Shown here: positions 27,149-35,432 of the stretch, in pieces
Layout: the number at the start of each line of letters is the position of its first letter
Numbering within the stretch: the first letter of the stretch is position 1
Assembly (NCBI GenBank): GCA_001770015.1
Contig: MEQB01000002.1
Coordinates: 82,528 to 138,635, forward strand
DNA from: Bdellovibrionales bacterium RIFOXYC1_FULL_37_79
GTDB lineage: Bacteria > Bdellovibrionota > Bacteriovoracia > Bacteriovoracales > Bacteriovoracaceae
Reading direction: 5' to 3'
Length of the DNA: 56,108 bases
The notes under the pieces: generated by a model
Told to the model about the DNA's origin: nothing
Databases searched by the model: none
What the model saw: only the letters and a program-made list of their open reading frames with translations
Program-made: the position numbers and the translations under genes

Positions 27149-27257
27149 GCTCTCTCATTATATCCCGATTAGAATCATTAATACTATTGTGTTCAAAAAA
27201 CCTTTAATTCTAGTTATTTACTCTAGGTTTAGAATACTAATAATCTGTATATTCTTC

Positions 27258-27288
27258 TTGACTTGTAAGCTGGGACGGTTTATTTAAT
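27258..27288 (+). promoter_or_regulatory. Possible promoter for rpsP-khpA
   Basis: TTGACT at 27258-27263 is a good -35. The best -10 is TTTAAT at 27283-27288 with a long 19-base gap, or TTTATT at 27280-27285 with 16 bases. It falls in the 188-base gap after ffh, where an own promoter for rpsP would be expected. Tentative. Confidence 0.35.
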
Positions 27289-27336
27289 TACCACTGTTAT
27301 TATCAACTATAAATCATACTAAGTTAGGAGTTGTTT

Positions 27337-27579
27337 GTGATTAAGATTAGATTAGCGCGAAGAGGAAGAGTTCATACACCTATTTATTCCATTGTTGCCA
27401 TTGATTCTCGTTCGGCACGAGATAGTCGTTGTTTAGAACAATTAGGACAATACGTTCCAACCGAAAAAGAAGTTTTGAAAAATGTTAAAGCAGAACAAAT
27501 TTCTGCTTGGGTTGACAAGGGTGCTGTTCTTTCAGATACCGTAAAGTCCTTGTTTAAAAAAAATAATATAAAAATATAG
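27337..27579 (+). CDS. rpsP: 30S ribosomal protein S16
   Basis: The product matches S16 (MIKIRLARRGRVHTPIY, DSRSARDSR, LGQYVP). The GTG at 27337 is selected because TAGGAG (27325-27330) is six bases before it and S16 proteins begin exactly with this (V/I)KIRL stretch. The TTG at 27331 directly abuts the ribosome-binding site. The protein is 80 residues, normal for S16. khpA follows 71 bases downstream; rimM, trmD and rplS, which often follow, are not here. Confidence 0.97.
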   Translation: MIKIRLARRGRVHTPIYSIVAIDSRSARDSRCLEQLGQYVPTEKEVLKNVKAEQISAWVDKGAVLSDTVKSLFKKNNIKI

Positions 27580-27650
27580 TGATTTACTGATGGTCAAAGG
27601 GACCGTTTTATAACTTAAGGCCCTAGGTCTTAATAGCGTGGGAGTTGAGC

Positions 27651-27890
27651 ATGTCTGAACTTAGAGATCTGATAGAGTACGTAAGCAAGTCTTTAGTGGA
27701 CATACCCGAAAAGGTGGATGTCACTGAGATAACTGGTGAACAGACCACTGTTATTGAACTAAAGGTTGATAAGACTGACCTCGGCAAGGTGATTGGAAAG
27801 CAAGGCCGTACCGCCAGGGCCTTACGAACCATTTTAAATGCAGCTTCCACCAAGCTTAAGAAACGTTCAGTATTAGAAATTATCGAATAA
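27651..27890 (+). CDS. khpA: KH-domain RNA-binding protein KhpA
   Basis: A short (about 79-residue) single KH-domain protein. The GxxG loop is in [13 protein letters not shown], and the C-terminal helix is followed by KRSVLEII. In firmicutes KhpA pairs with KhpB/EloR and influences cell division and elongation; other bacteria also carry it beside rpsP. The ATG at 27651 has GGGAG about six bases upstream; the TTG at 27645 is less likely. A strong terminator follows. Confidence 0.92.
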   Translation: MSELRDLIEYVSKSLVDIPEKVDVTEITGEQTTVIELKVDKTDLGKVIGKQGRTARALRTILNAASTKLKKRSVLEIIE

Positions 27891-27940
27891 CTCCGAAAGC
27901 AAGATCTGAATGGGTCGTTTGGAAGTTATATCGCATATAG

Positions 27941-27979
27941 AGTGTTGTTGTCAGTTGCTTGATCACAACACTTTTTTTT
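27941..27979 (+). terminator. Rho-independent terminator after khpA
   Basis: AGTGTTGT (27941-27948) pairs with ACAACACT (27965-27972) across a 16-base loop, followed by a run of eight T. It lies about 50 bases past the khpA stop and should end the ffh/rpsP/khpA transcript. The convergent queF gene ends just beyond. Confidence 0.8.
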
Positions 27980-27989
27980 GTCCATTTCT

Positions 27990-28481
27990 TTAAGGTTTTG
28001 AATATTTTCCAGGGAAATAATCTTCTAACCGTTCTGCCTTGATTTTTTTATATCTTGAAGAAGATGACGATTGGGAGCAATAAGGCCAGATCGCAATGCC
28101 ACCCCGGGGATTAAATTCGCCGATAACTTCGATAAATTTTGGTTTTAGCAGTTTAAACAAGTCGCGGCAGATAAGATGAATGCAGTCTTCGTGGAAGGCC
28201 CCGTGATTTCTAAAGCTGAAGAGATAAAGCTTTAAAGATTTTGATTCAATCAGTTTTTGGGACGGAATATAATTAATGAAAATTTTTGCAAAATCAGGCT
28301 GGTTGGTTTTTGGACAAAGGGAGGTGAACTCATTACATAAAAGACTGACCCAAGCATCTTCAACGCCGCCAGAAAAATTGACGGATTCCAGCACGCTCGG
28401 AGCATATTTAGTGGGGTAGATCGTATTTTTACTTCCAAGCCCCAGTTTGTCTAATTCTTTGTGGTTTCTTTTTTTAATCAT
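27990..28481 (-). CDS. queF: NADPH-dependent 7-cyano-7-deazaguanine reductase, short type
   Basis: QueF reduces preQ0 to preQ1 in queuosine synthesis. The catalytic Cys is C56 in [13 protein letters not shown], with the partner Asp at 63 in QPDF. The E(S)KSLK motif at about 79-84 and the FHEDC motif near 96-100 are also present. At 163 residues it is the short (YkvM-like) subfamily. The C-terminus has a Ser-rich stretch ([10 protein letters not shown]) that departs from the core. No other queuosine gene lies in this window. Confidence 0.93.
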   Translation of the reverse strand: MIKKRNHKELDKLGLGSKNTIYPTKYAPSVLESVNFSGGVEDAWVSLLCNEFTSLCPKTNQPDFAKIFINYIPSQKLIESKSLKLYLFSFRNHGAFHEDCIHLICRDLFKLLKPKFIEVIGEFNPRGGIAIWPYCSQSSSSSRYKKIKAERLEDYFPGKYSKP

Positions 28482-28541
28482 TGTTTGACCAACCTATCCA
28501 ATTAATCTAGTTTTGAAAGTTCTATATCATAGAGGATTTAC

Positions 28542-29504
28542 ATGGGAAAGTGTGATTGTAAACTTATCTTAATGCAAATTGGATCGCCAGCGACCCTCAG
28601 TGAAGCCGCCATTAAAACCTATCTCTATGAATTTTTATCCAATAAGAAGGTGGTGGATTTGCCCCATTTTATCTGGTTACCTATTCTTGAAAATATTATT
28701 TTGAGGTTCCGGGCAAAAAAACTTTTTAAGCGTTATGAGAAAATTTGGGATGGGCAGGAATTTTTACTGGTAAAACAAACCAGATTGCTTTGTGAAAAGA
28801 TTAAGACCGAGCTTAAATCCCAAAACATTGAGTGTGACTATGCTTTTTATTATGGAAAAAAAACGATCCAGGATATTTCTCTGGCCGAAACGTCAAGCGT
28901 TGTATTACTGCCTTTATTTCCCCAATATTCAAGATCCACCTGGGGGATTTTAGAGGAACTTCGGATAGAGGGAGTGCAAGTCAAATGGATATCTCCATTT
29001 TATGAGGAGGATTTTTTCATAGATAATGTTTTTCAAAAGATTTATAAAAAACTAGTGGAGATTGAAACGAATCAGACGGCCGTGGAGGTCGTGTTAATTT
29101 CTTTTCATAGCGTGCCGCTTCGGCAAATAAAAAAGTATCAGGATCCCTATCTGATTCAATGTGAAAAAACATTTCAAAAATTAAAAGCGAAGTTAGCCAA
29201 GAAAATAAGTTGTCAAAATATCGTCATGTGCTTTCAATCAAAATTTGGAAAAGGTCGCTGGGCCAAACCGCTACTTGGTGATTTGCTGGAACATCAATTT
29301 AGGGGAAAAAAGGTGGTGGTGGTTTCCCCTTCTTTTGTTAGTGATTCACTGGAAACCTTGGTGGAAATAAATGAGGAACTAAGAGAGTCGGTGGAAAGGG
29401 AAGGTGGTGCGCTTTATTACGTAGATTGTCCTAATTTGGATGATGGGTGGGTGAAGGGGCTTGCTAACTTTTGCCTGAAAAATATCAAGTCAGATATGGA
29501 TTAG
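28542..29504 (+). CDS. hemH: Ferrochelatase
   Basis: This enzyme inserts Fe2+ into protoporphyrin IX in the last step of haem synthesis. Key residues are visible: H189 in ISFHSVP and E271 in SDSLETLVEI, which correspond to the metal-handling His and Glu of the family. The stretch LLPLFPQYSRSTWG is also typical. Length (320 residues) fits bacterial ferrochelatases. No membrane tail is present. The gene stands alone and its 3' end overlaps the next convergent gene by 20 bases. Confidence 0.95.
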   Translation: MGKCDCKLILMQIGSPATLSEAAIKTYLYEFLSNKKVVDLPHFIWLPILENIILRFRAKKLFKRYEKIWDGQEFLLVKQTRLLCEKIKTELKSQNIECDYAFYYGKKTIQDISLAETSSVVLLPLFPQYSRSTWGILEELRIEGVQVKWISPFYEEDFFIDNVFQKIYKKLVEIETNQTAVEVVLISFHSVPLRQIKKYQDPYLIQCEKTFQKLKAKLAKKISCQNIVMCFQSKFGKGRWAKPLLGDLLEHQFRGKKVVVVSPSFVSDSLETLVEINEELRESVEREGGALYYVDCPNLDDGWVKGLANFCLKNIKSDMD

Positions 29505-30159
29505 ATTTTTTCTCATCCCCAATCGTGGTAGTGGGCCCATGACCTGTGATGACAACGGTTTTATCGGGGTAAATAAATAATTTATTTTTTATAGAGTCAA
29601 CGATCTGGTCAAAATCACCACCGGGTAAATCGGTTCTGCCTACCGATTGTTTAAATAAGGTATCTCCCGCAATAAGCAAAGGGTAGCCGAAGTTTTCGGT
29701 AAAGAAACAACATCCTCCCTGGCTGTGCCCCGGGGTGTGGATAACCTTGAGTGACAAGGAGCCTTGGTCAAATTCAATGATTTGATTATCACTTAATAAA
29801 TAATCAATAGGTGCAAGCTCAATTTTAAGACGGTACCCAAAGATCCCCGCTTGGTTAGTAAGATCTTGGTAAAAATGTTTATCACCCTGGTGAAGATAAA
29901 GCGGAGCCTTGGTTATTTTTTTTAGTTCCGAGGAAGAGGTTATATGATCAAAATGTCCATGGGTATGCAGGATATGCGTGACTTTTAATTGATTTTTTTG
30001 GATGAGTTGATAAACGGGGTCTATGCTGAAACCGGGATCTATAACCAACGCATTTTTACTGGCTTCATTAAAAATCACGGTACAATTGGAGGCAAAATCG
30101 CCTACCGGAAAAGTGACGATGTGAAGACTATCTTTTTTGGTTTTGTAAACTTCCATCAT
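29485..30159 (-). CDS. Metallo-beta-lactamase-fold hydrolase (glyoxalase II-like)
   Basis: The zinc motif HxHxDH is complete (H67, H69, D71, H72 in HTHGHFDH), with further ligands in HTPGHSQGG and the later AGDTLF and GHGPTT. The size of 224 residues and the layout fit the YcbL/hydroxyacylglutathione-hydrolase-like group that often acts on thioesters. It overlaps the RimK-like gene upstream by four bases (ATGA), so the two are translationally coupled. Substrate not known. Confidence 0.88.
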   Translation of the reverse strand: MMEVYKTKKDSLHIVTFPVGDFASNCTVIFNEASKNALVIDPGFSIDPVYQLIQKNQLKVTHILHTHGHFDHITSSSELKKITKAPLYLHQGDKHFYQDLTNQAGIFGYRLKIELAPIDYLLSDNQIIEFDQGSLSLKVIHTPGHSQGGCCFFTENFGYPLLIAGDTLFKQSVGRTDLPGGDFDQIVDSIKNKLFIYPDKTVVITGHGPTTTIGDEKKSNPYLT

Positions 30160-31049
30160 TTTTTTCCCTCATCTAGTCCGGTTTGGATTATTTCCATGGC
30201 AACATTATTACCAGTAATGGCCTCCATTTGTCTAAAGCCGGGTACCAGATTTATTTCCACTACCATAAATTGATCCTGCCATAAAAAAAGGTCCAAAGCG
30301 GCATAATTGGCCCCTGATTTAAAAAAAGCATTTTGAGCAAATTCAATCAATCCAGCGGGAAGATTTTTTAACTTACAAGCGGTACCATGGTGAGCGTTGG
30401 CTCGGAAATCATTTTGATCCGGAGTTCTTTGAATTGCTCCAAGGATGCCTTTGCTGGTTGCCAAAATTCTATATTCATAGGCTTCTTTCAAAAAGGGTTG
30501 AATCAAAAATTTTTGATCCCGGATGGCCCATAGAGTTTCCAGGATACTTTTTAGAGATTTAACTCCAATAATCAAATTAGTGCCAACTCCTTGGTTACCC
30601 CGGGTGGTTTTGATGATGTAAGCGGGAGGAGTTTTGGGATCCACATGATAAGGGGAAAGTTTTTCGATTATTTTATCCAGTTCGGTGGGGCCTAATCTTT
30701 TTCTGAGTCCAAAGGCCGGAATGACTGCTATTTGATGTTGACGAAAAAAAACAGCTTGTTGTTCCTTATCACGAAGCTTTTCAAAGGCATTAAGATTATT
30801 TACTATCTTTGCCCCATTTGCTTGCAGCATACCTGAAAAATTTAAATCATAGTTTTCATGTTTTATTCCAGTCACCCTGTGCAGGACCAAAGTATCGCTT
30901 AGATTTTTGCTTGTTGAGCTGGTTAAATCGAGCAAGCACTCATAAGGATTAATCACCTTGGTATCAAGCCCCAGTGACATAGCGGTTTCAAGCAAGCGCT
31001 TGGAGCTTTGGATATCAGAATGCTCGGAGAGTAAAATAAAATTTTTCAT
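30156..31049 (-). CDS. ATP-grasp ligase, RimK family
   Basis: The product resembles RimK-type ATP-grasp ligases, which join an amino acid such as glutamate to a peptide or protein C-terminus or a small metabolite. Visible motifs include KTTRGNQGVGTNLI (ATP-binding loop), the NDFRANAHHGTACKL stretch typical of RimK and EINLVPGF with the late metal-binding Glu/Asn. Length 297 is normal. The downstream hydrolase gene starts in its stop codon. The true substrate is unclear; ribosomal protein S6 modification is only one possibility. Confidence 0.88.
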   Translation of the reverse strand: MKNFILLSEHSDIQSSKRLLETAMSLGLDTKVINPYECLLDLTSSTSKNLSDTLVLHRVTGIKHENYDLNFSGMLQANGAKIVNNLNAFEKLRDKEQQAVFFRQHQIAVIPAFGLRKRLGPTELDKIIEKLSPYHVDPKTPPAYIIKTTRGNQGVGTNLIIGVKSLKSILETLWAIRDQKFLIQPFLKEAYEYRILATSKGILGAIQRTPDQNDFRANAHHGTACKLKNLPAGLIEFAQNAFFKSGANYAALDLFLWQDQFMVVEINLVPGFRQMEAITGNNVAMEIIQTGLDEGKK

Positions 31050-31101
31050 TTGAAATTCTTATGGTTTGGTAATATTGTTAGTCATTAAAAAAAGTTGAAT
31101 T

Positions 31102-32211
31102 ATGCTACCACCAAGTTACAGGTTTGAATATGGTAATCAGTTGATTATGGAAGATAGAAATTATTTTGTTTTGCAGACAGTCTTGATCATTTTTTTATTG
31201 GCAGGTGCCTGTGCTAAACAAGCTACCGTGGCAGACATTCCGTCATTACCAGTCATTGATACGGAAGTTAAGGAAAACATCTTCGAAAAAATACCAATAA
31301 GGGAAGGTCCAAGTGCTGTAAACACCCCCAAGGTTATAGAATTTTGTAAAAAAATTGAGAATAAATTTGCACAATTGGGATGGGTTTCTGCCCGTTGTGA
31401 GAAAAATAAATGGCATCATGTGCGAAATTCCTCTCTTGGCAATCCCTTGGTGTGGACGGTTTTCGGTGACGAAAATGCCCACACGACAGAAAAAAAAGAT
31501 TGCACGATGTTTTTTTGTGGTGTTCACGGTGATGAGACGACTACCATTAAATTCTGCTTTGACTTGATAGACACTTTATTGGCCAAACCACCGGAGTATT
31601 TTAATGAAAAACTGGTGGTGGTGGTGCCGATTGTAAATCCCGATGGGTTTTTCACTGCTCCCTCTACCAGGACTAATCATCGGGGCGTCGATATCAACCG
31701 GAATTTCCCAACCAAGGACTGGAATAAGAATGCTCTCAAATTCTGGGTGCAAAAGTTTAAAAAAAATAAGCGTCGTTTTCCCGGGCACCATGCCATGAGT
31801 GAGCCTGAAACTGTCTTTCATGTAAATATTATCAAAAGATATAAGCCAACTAAGATTGTTTCATTACACTCTCCCTTAAGTTTTGTGGATTACGATGGGC
31901 CGGGAGATTTTAAAAAAGAGACGAATAAAGTTGGAACTGAAGCGAGTAATTTACTTTTACAAATGAGTGAAAGTTCTAAAAAATTTCGTATTTCCAATTA
32001 TCCCTTTTTTCCAGGAAGTTTGGGTAATTGGGCGGGCAACGAAAGGGATATTCCAACCTATACACTCGAATTGCCGTCCTCCGATCCACTGATGGCCACT
32101 CGTTATTGGGTTTTGTTTCAAGAAGCTATTTTTAAAGTGATTGATAAAGATTTAAATGTTTTGGATAGTTCCCGGAACCAGAAAGTGGATATTGAAAAAT
32201 TTGAGGACTAA
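31102..32211 (+). CDS. Zinc peptidase of family M14, MpaA-like, membrane-anchored or lipoprotein
   Basis: The M14 signature is clear: H142-G-D-E145, the third ligand H256 in VSLHSPLS, the substrate-binding NRNF in GVDINRNFP, and catalytic E323 in YTLELP. Similarity to MpaA suggests cleavage of gamma-D-Glu-diaminopimelate bonds in peptidoglycan peptides (inference). The N-terminus has a hydrophobic segment (about 22-36) followed by Cys37, a weak lipobox (AGAC). Initiation at Met16 (31147) would give a cleaner signal, though neither start has a strong ribosome-binding site. It is divergent from the RimK-like gene. In predatory bacteria such enzymes could work on prey or own cell wall. Confidence 0.88.
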   Translation: MLPPSYRFEYGNQLIMEDRNYFVLQTVLIIFLLAGACAKQATVADIPSLPVIDTEVKENIFEKIPIREGPSAVNTPKVIEFCKKIENKFAQLGWVSARCEKNKWHHVRNSSLGNPLVWTVFGDENAHTTEKKDCTMFFCGVHGDETTTIKFCFDLIDTLLAKPPEYFNEKLVVVVPIVNPDGFFTAPSTRTNHRGVDINRNFPTKDWNKNALKFWVQKFKKNKRRFPGHHAMSEPETVFHVNIIKRYKPTKIVSLHSPLSFVDYDGPGDFKKETNKVGTEASNLLLQMSESSKKFRISNYPFFPGSLGNWAGNERDIPTYTLELPSSDPLMATRYWVLFQEAIFKVIDKDLNVLDSSRNQKVDIEKFED

Positions 32212-32359
32212 AATACTCGGATAATCTTTTCTAGCAGTTTTTTTTGCTGCCTAACCCGTTAATATTGTTATTATATATTATTTTTTATTATTATATTTAA
32301 TAACTTTTAAGGCGTTCATTCGTTTTACTTGCATATAAATAAAGAAAGTTAGGAAAAAC

Positions 32360-32914
32360 ATGCTTTCAGATAATGATTTAGCCATAGGAATTAAAAAAGG
32401 TGATCCGGATACCTTTACTTGTTTGTATAATCAGTATTCTTTTAAATTGTTAAATCATATATACAAACTAGCAGGTAATAGGGAAGAAGCGGAGGAAATT
32501 CTAGCTGATGTTTTCCTGACCATAATTAAAAAAATTTCCTTCTATCAAGAAAGTAATGTCGAGGGGGCAACGCTTAAAGCATGGATGTTTCGGATTGCCA
32601 GCAATAAAACCATTGATCATTTAAGAAGGAAAAAAAGAGAGCAACTGGTTAAACACAAGTCAATCATAGAGGATTTTGGTACCAGCATGGAAGATAGAAT
32701 TAACCTAAAAAGTGATCTTGGTTATGTGGATTTACTGATAAAAAAGTTACCCCTACTGCAACGTACGATAATGTCCTTGAAGGTGGTTGAAAATTTTAGT
32801 TATATGGAAATTTCAAGGGTAACAGGTTTAAGTGTGGATATGATCAAGCAAATTCTTTTCAAGGCACGATGTAATTTAAAAAATGAGTTCAACTTACAAG
32901 AGAGGGTAAGGTGA
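32360..32914 (+). CDS. ECF-type RNA polymerase sigma factor
   Basis: Region 2 spans about residues 18-92 (LYNQYSFKLLNHIYKL, then AWMFRIASNKTIDHLRRKKR, the -10 recognition helix). Region 4 is about 124-175 with the helix-turn-helix FSYMEISRVTGLSVDMIKQILFKAR. Regions 1 and 3 are absent, as in extracytoplasmic-function sigmas. AGGAA precedes the ATG. Its stop overlaps the start of the next gene (GTGA), a common arrangement for sigma/anti-sigma pairs. A TATAAA lies at 32334-32339, but the -35 is unclear; an ECF-specific promoter may be involved. Confidence 0.92.
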   Translation: MLSDNDLAIGIKKGDPDTFTCLYNQYSFKLLNHIYKLAGNREEAEEILADVFLTIIKKISFYQESNVEGATLKAWMFRIASNKTIDHLRRKKREQLVKHKSIIEDFGTSMEDRINLKSDLGYVDLLIKKLPLLQRTIMSLKVVENFSYMEISRVTGLSVDMIKQILFKARCNLKNEFNLQERVR

Positions 32915-33408
32915 AAAATAAATATTCGAAGATAACTCTTTGTGCTCATTTTGACGGGGAACTCTTAGAGAAAGTTTCAAGTAAGATATCCCAGGATCTC
33001 GTGGAGAATGCCGAATCTGTAAAATTCCTGGAAGAAATTGCTGAAATTGATAATCACTTTAATGCCGCTACCCCTGTAGTGATTAGTGAAAAGACGAAGG
33101 AGAGAATATTTCGGGAAGCTTTTAATTTGCTGGATAAAAAGAGGGCGCCTCAAAAAGAAAAAATTCAATCTATTGATCTAAAAATCTTTAAAATTAGAGA
33201 AATATTTAACAATATATCTTTAGAATTGCAATTTAGCACCGTGGCTTTAATGATCCTGATCTCGGGAACCTTGCTGATTGGCCGGGGTAAAATCATCCCC
33301 GGAAAATTCGAGGCTTTCAAGGTTGAAACCACGATCTACTCATACCAGGAAATTGATAATAACGTTGAAGATAAGAATGATTTAAATGATACAAGCGAGG
33401 AAATATGA
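32911..33408 (+). CDS. Putative anti-sigma factor, single-pass membrane protein
   Basis: It starts with GTG inside the sigma gene stop (GTGA). About 107 charged cytoplasmic residues precede one hydrophobic helix (about 108-125, STVALMILISGTLLIG), followed by about 40 periplasmic residues rich in Asn, Asp and Glu. The order sigma gene then overlapping one-helix protein is the usual anti-sigma layout. No zinc-binding H-x3-C-x2-C motif is present, and similarity to known anti-sigma domains is not obvious, so the call rests on context. Its stop overlaps the next ATG (ATGA). Confidence 0.65.
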   Translation: MKNKYSKITLCAHFDGELLEKVSSKISQDLVENAESVKFLEEIAEIDNHFNAATPVVISEKTKERIFREAFNLLDKKRAPQKEKIQSIDLKIFKIREIFNNISLELQFSTVALMILISGTLLIGRGKIIPGKFEAFKVETTIYSYQEIDNNVEDKNDLNDTSEEI

Positions 33409-34139
33409 AAACATGGTTCTTTTTTATGATGATTTTTTTATCAAGTATAGCAATCGCCAATGGGTTGCAAATAAAAGACGGCAAAGTTTTGCCATTTGAA
33501 TTCAAAAACGTGTCCTTGGAAGTTGCCATAGAAGAAATTTCGAATGTTCTAGATCTTTCGGTTGCTTATAATAAAAGTGACTTAAAAGAAAAACTTCCGG
33601 TTACTTTGAAAGTAGTCAGTGCCATAGAAAAAGAGGAGCTGAAGGAATACTTTTTTAGAATCTTGAGCATGCATAATATGTCATATTTAGAAGAAGATTT
33701 TGGTGGCATAATCATGCCAACTAGAAATTCAAGAGATTTTTATATCCCACTATACGAAGGACAAAAAACACCTGATACAAATAATAATGTCCTAAGCTCT
33801 TACCGCATGCAATACCCTTTTGGTGGTATGTTTATTAGAAACATGCGACCAGATTTATCCAGGTATGGCCGGATTATGGATTTTCCCAAGGCCCGGTCAA
33901 TCTTAATTTATGATACCGGAAAGAAGATTCAATATTTTCTTGCCAGTCTAAAAGAATTTGATACCAAAGAGAATTTTGATCGTTATATTGAAAAACGGAA
34001 AGAGGACGCAATTAAGGAATCCAAGAAATCCAAAGAAGAGAAGAAAATTGCAATGCTTGAAGACCAGATTAAAGAATTGGAAATGAGTAGCAAAAAGAGT
34101 CAAGAAATAAACCCCACGCCTAAAAATGACAAAAAATAA
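33405..34139 (+). CDS. Periplasmic STN/secretin N0-N1-like protein without a barrel domain
   Basis: A Sec signal (1-19, cleavage after AIA or ANG) leads to a segment at about 31-105 with the STN/N0 pattern (FKNVSLEVAIEEISNVLDL...PVTLKVV). A second segment at about 135-188 resembles a secretin N1 domain (RNMRPDLSRYGRIMDFP, then SILIYDTGKKIQYFLASLKEFD). The C-terminal 50 residues are a highly charged coiled coil. No secretin or TonB-receptor barrel follows (only 244 residues). It is coupled by ATGA overlap to the putative anti-sigma gene and its neighbour is a paralogue, so it may present signals to the anti-sigma factor (inference). Confidence 0.7.
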   Translation: MKTWFFFMMIFLSSIAIANGLQIKDGKVLPFEFKNVSLEVAIEEISNVLDLSVAYNKSDLKEKLPVTLKVVSAIEKEELKEYFFRILSMHNMSYLEEDFGGIIMPTRNSRDFYIPLYEGQKTPDTNNNVLSSYRMQYPFGGMFIRNMRPDLSRYGRIMDFPKARSILIYDTGKKIQYFLASLKEFDTKENFDRYIEKRKEDAIKESKKSKEEKKIAMLEDQIKELEMSSKKSQEINPTPKNDKK

Positions 34140-34151
34140 GGAGAAAAAAAT

Positions 34152-34871
34152 ATGTTGAAAATTATAATTACCTTTTTATTGACGATTACAGCTTTGAGTA
34201 TTAATGCCAGGGAAATTAGCTTTATAAAAATGATTGATGAGTACGCAAAAAATTATAAATTGAGTTATTCAATTTCCCCTGGCGTAAAGGATTTTGAGAT
34301 CACTTTGAGGGGAAGGAAAATTGATAAACAAGAGGATGTATTTAAGATTATTACAACGATGGGAGCGCTTAACGGTTTGGGTGTGGCAGTAGATAAGTCA
34401 GGTGGTTATTTTAAAATTCTGTCTGGCAAAGACATGAGAGAAGAAGATCTTTCGATCCTAACCGATGAAAAACTTATCCCTGATAACTATCAATATATAC
34501 GGTTTATTTATAATATAAGGTATCTAGATTCCCGCGAAATAGTCAGAGGGCTCAGGCCATTGATGAGTCGTTATGGGAGGATTAGGGATGATGGCATTGG
34601 TAATAAGGTGGTGATGATAGACACGGCAAAAAATATTTTAAAAATTTTAAATGTTATTAAAACGCTTGATATACCCGAAACTCGAAAATATGCAGAAGAG
34701 TTGCATGAATTCAATGAAGAATTTCAAAAATTATCTGAATCCAGAGAAGGCTTTCTAAATGTTTTAGCAAAACAGCATGCTCTTTTTATCATCCTGTTCT
34801 CTCTGATCTTTTTGATTATAGGTTTTATGATCAGAGGATATATGATTAGAAGAATTGAAGGGGGACTTTAG
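34152..34871 (+). CDS. Membrane-anchored STN/secretin N0-N1-like protein, paralogue of the preceding gene
   Basis: After a signal-like N-terminus (1-19) come an N0/STN-like segment (about 22-91) and an N1-like segment (about 117-175) whose LRPLMSRYGRI closely matches MRPDLSRYGRI in the preceding protein. A strong hydrophobic helix lies at about 209-231, followed by a basic tail (RGYMIRRIEGGL), predicting a periplasmic N-part and cytoplasmic C-end. AAGGAG precedes the ATG and the gap to the previous gene is 12 bases. The operon ends here, with a hairpin at 34906-34926. Confidence 0.7.
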   Translation: MLKIIITFLLTITALSINAREISFIKMIDEYAKNYKLSYSISPGVKDFEITLRGRKIDKQEDVFKIITTMGALNGLGVAVDKSGGYFKILSGKDMREEDLSILTDEKLIPDNYQYIRFIYNIRYLDSREIVRGLRPLMSRYGRIRDDGIGNKVVMIDTAKNILKILNVIKTLDIPETRKYAEELHEFNEEFQKLSESREGFLNVLAKQHALFIILFSLIFLIIGFMIRGYMIRRIEGGL

Positions 34872-34905
34872 AAGGGCACCAAAGAAACCAGCCTAAACCT
34901 AGCCT

Positions 34906-34926
34906 CTTTTTGGTCCCACCAAAAAG
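34906..34926 (+). terminator. Stem-loop after the sigma/STN operon, possible terminator
   Basis: CTTTTTGGT at 34906-34914 and ACCAAAAAG at 34918-34926 pair perfectly over nine bases with a CCC loop, 35 bases past the operon's last stop. A T-run does not follow on the plus strand, so it may be a weak or factor-dependent terminator or an RNA-stabilising hairpin. Confidence 0.45.
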
Positions 34927-35057
34927 GTGAAAAATATACACATTTATGAATATGTTATTTACGTACTGTAATAACTTACATTATTGGAATATATTGAAAT
35001 CAAAAATTTTAATGTTTATAGTGTGATTTTAAGAAGTGTTTTTTGGGGAGGAAAATT

Positions 35058-35432
35058 ATGAAAAAATTAACGTTGATCGGATTGGTATTTTTAGTTTCGA
35101 TGTCATCTTTCGCAGCTACCAAACAAGCACGCTACGCTTGTGAAACAGTCTGGGGCCAGGATGTCGGCTCAATTACACTCTTTGGAGATCCTGTAGAAAA
35201 TATTTATACAGAAGTAGCGAGTAATGGAAATGCTATGAGCTTTAGGTCTGGAGTTACATATCGAGAATATTTATTTCTTTATGATGATGCTATGTTTAGT
35301 CAAAAAAGCTATGTTCTGGAAGTTGTAAATGATCAGGGCAGTTATGAAAAATTTGAAATGTTTGTTTACGACAAAGATCGGATTGTTCTTGGATCAAGGA
35401 AAATCTCTATGTATTCTTGCTCTCAAATCTGA
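35058..35432 (+). CDS. Small exported protein, function unknown
   Basis: The ATG at 35058 follows a GGGGAGG ribosome-binding site. A Sec signal (1-19, cleavage after SFA) precedes about 105 mature residues, with two Cys (YACETVWG and YSCSQI at the C-terminus) that could form a disulfide. The mature chain looks beta-rich (alternating YREYLFLYDD, SYVLEVV). No family was recognised. It stands alone in a stretch of otherwise non-coding DNA, which suggests an accessory gene. Confidence 0.75.
   Translation: MKKLTLIGLVFLVSMSSFAATKQARYACETVWGQDVGSITLFGDPVENIYTEVASNGNAMSFRSGVTYREYLFLYDDAMFSQKSYVLEVVNDQGSYEKFEMFVYDKDRIVLGSRKISMYSCSQI

Noticed and set aside
27331-27336. TTG start for rpsP giving two extra residues
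   Set aside because: It touches the ribosome-binding site directly; the GTG at 27337 has correct spacing and matches the S16 N-terminus.
32230-32255. AGCAG/CTGC stem with T-rich loop after the M14 gene
   Set aside because: The stem is short and imperfect and the T-run is in the loop rather than after it, so it is not a convincing terminator.
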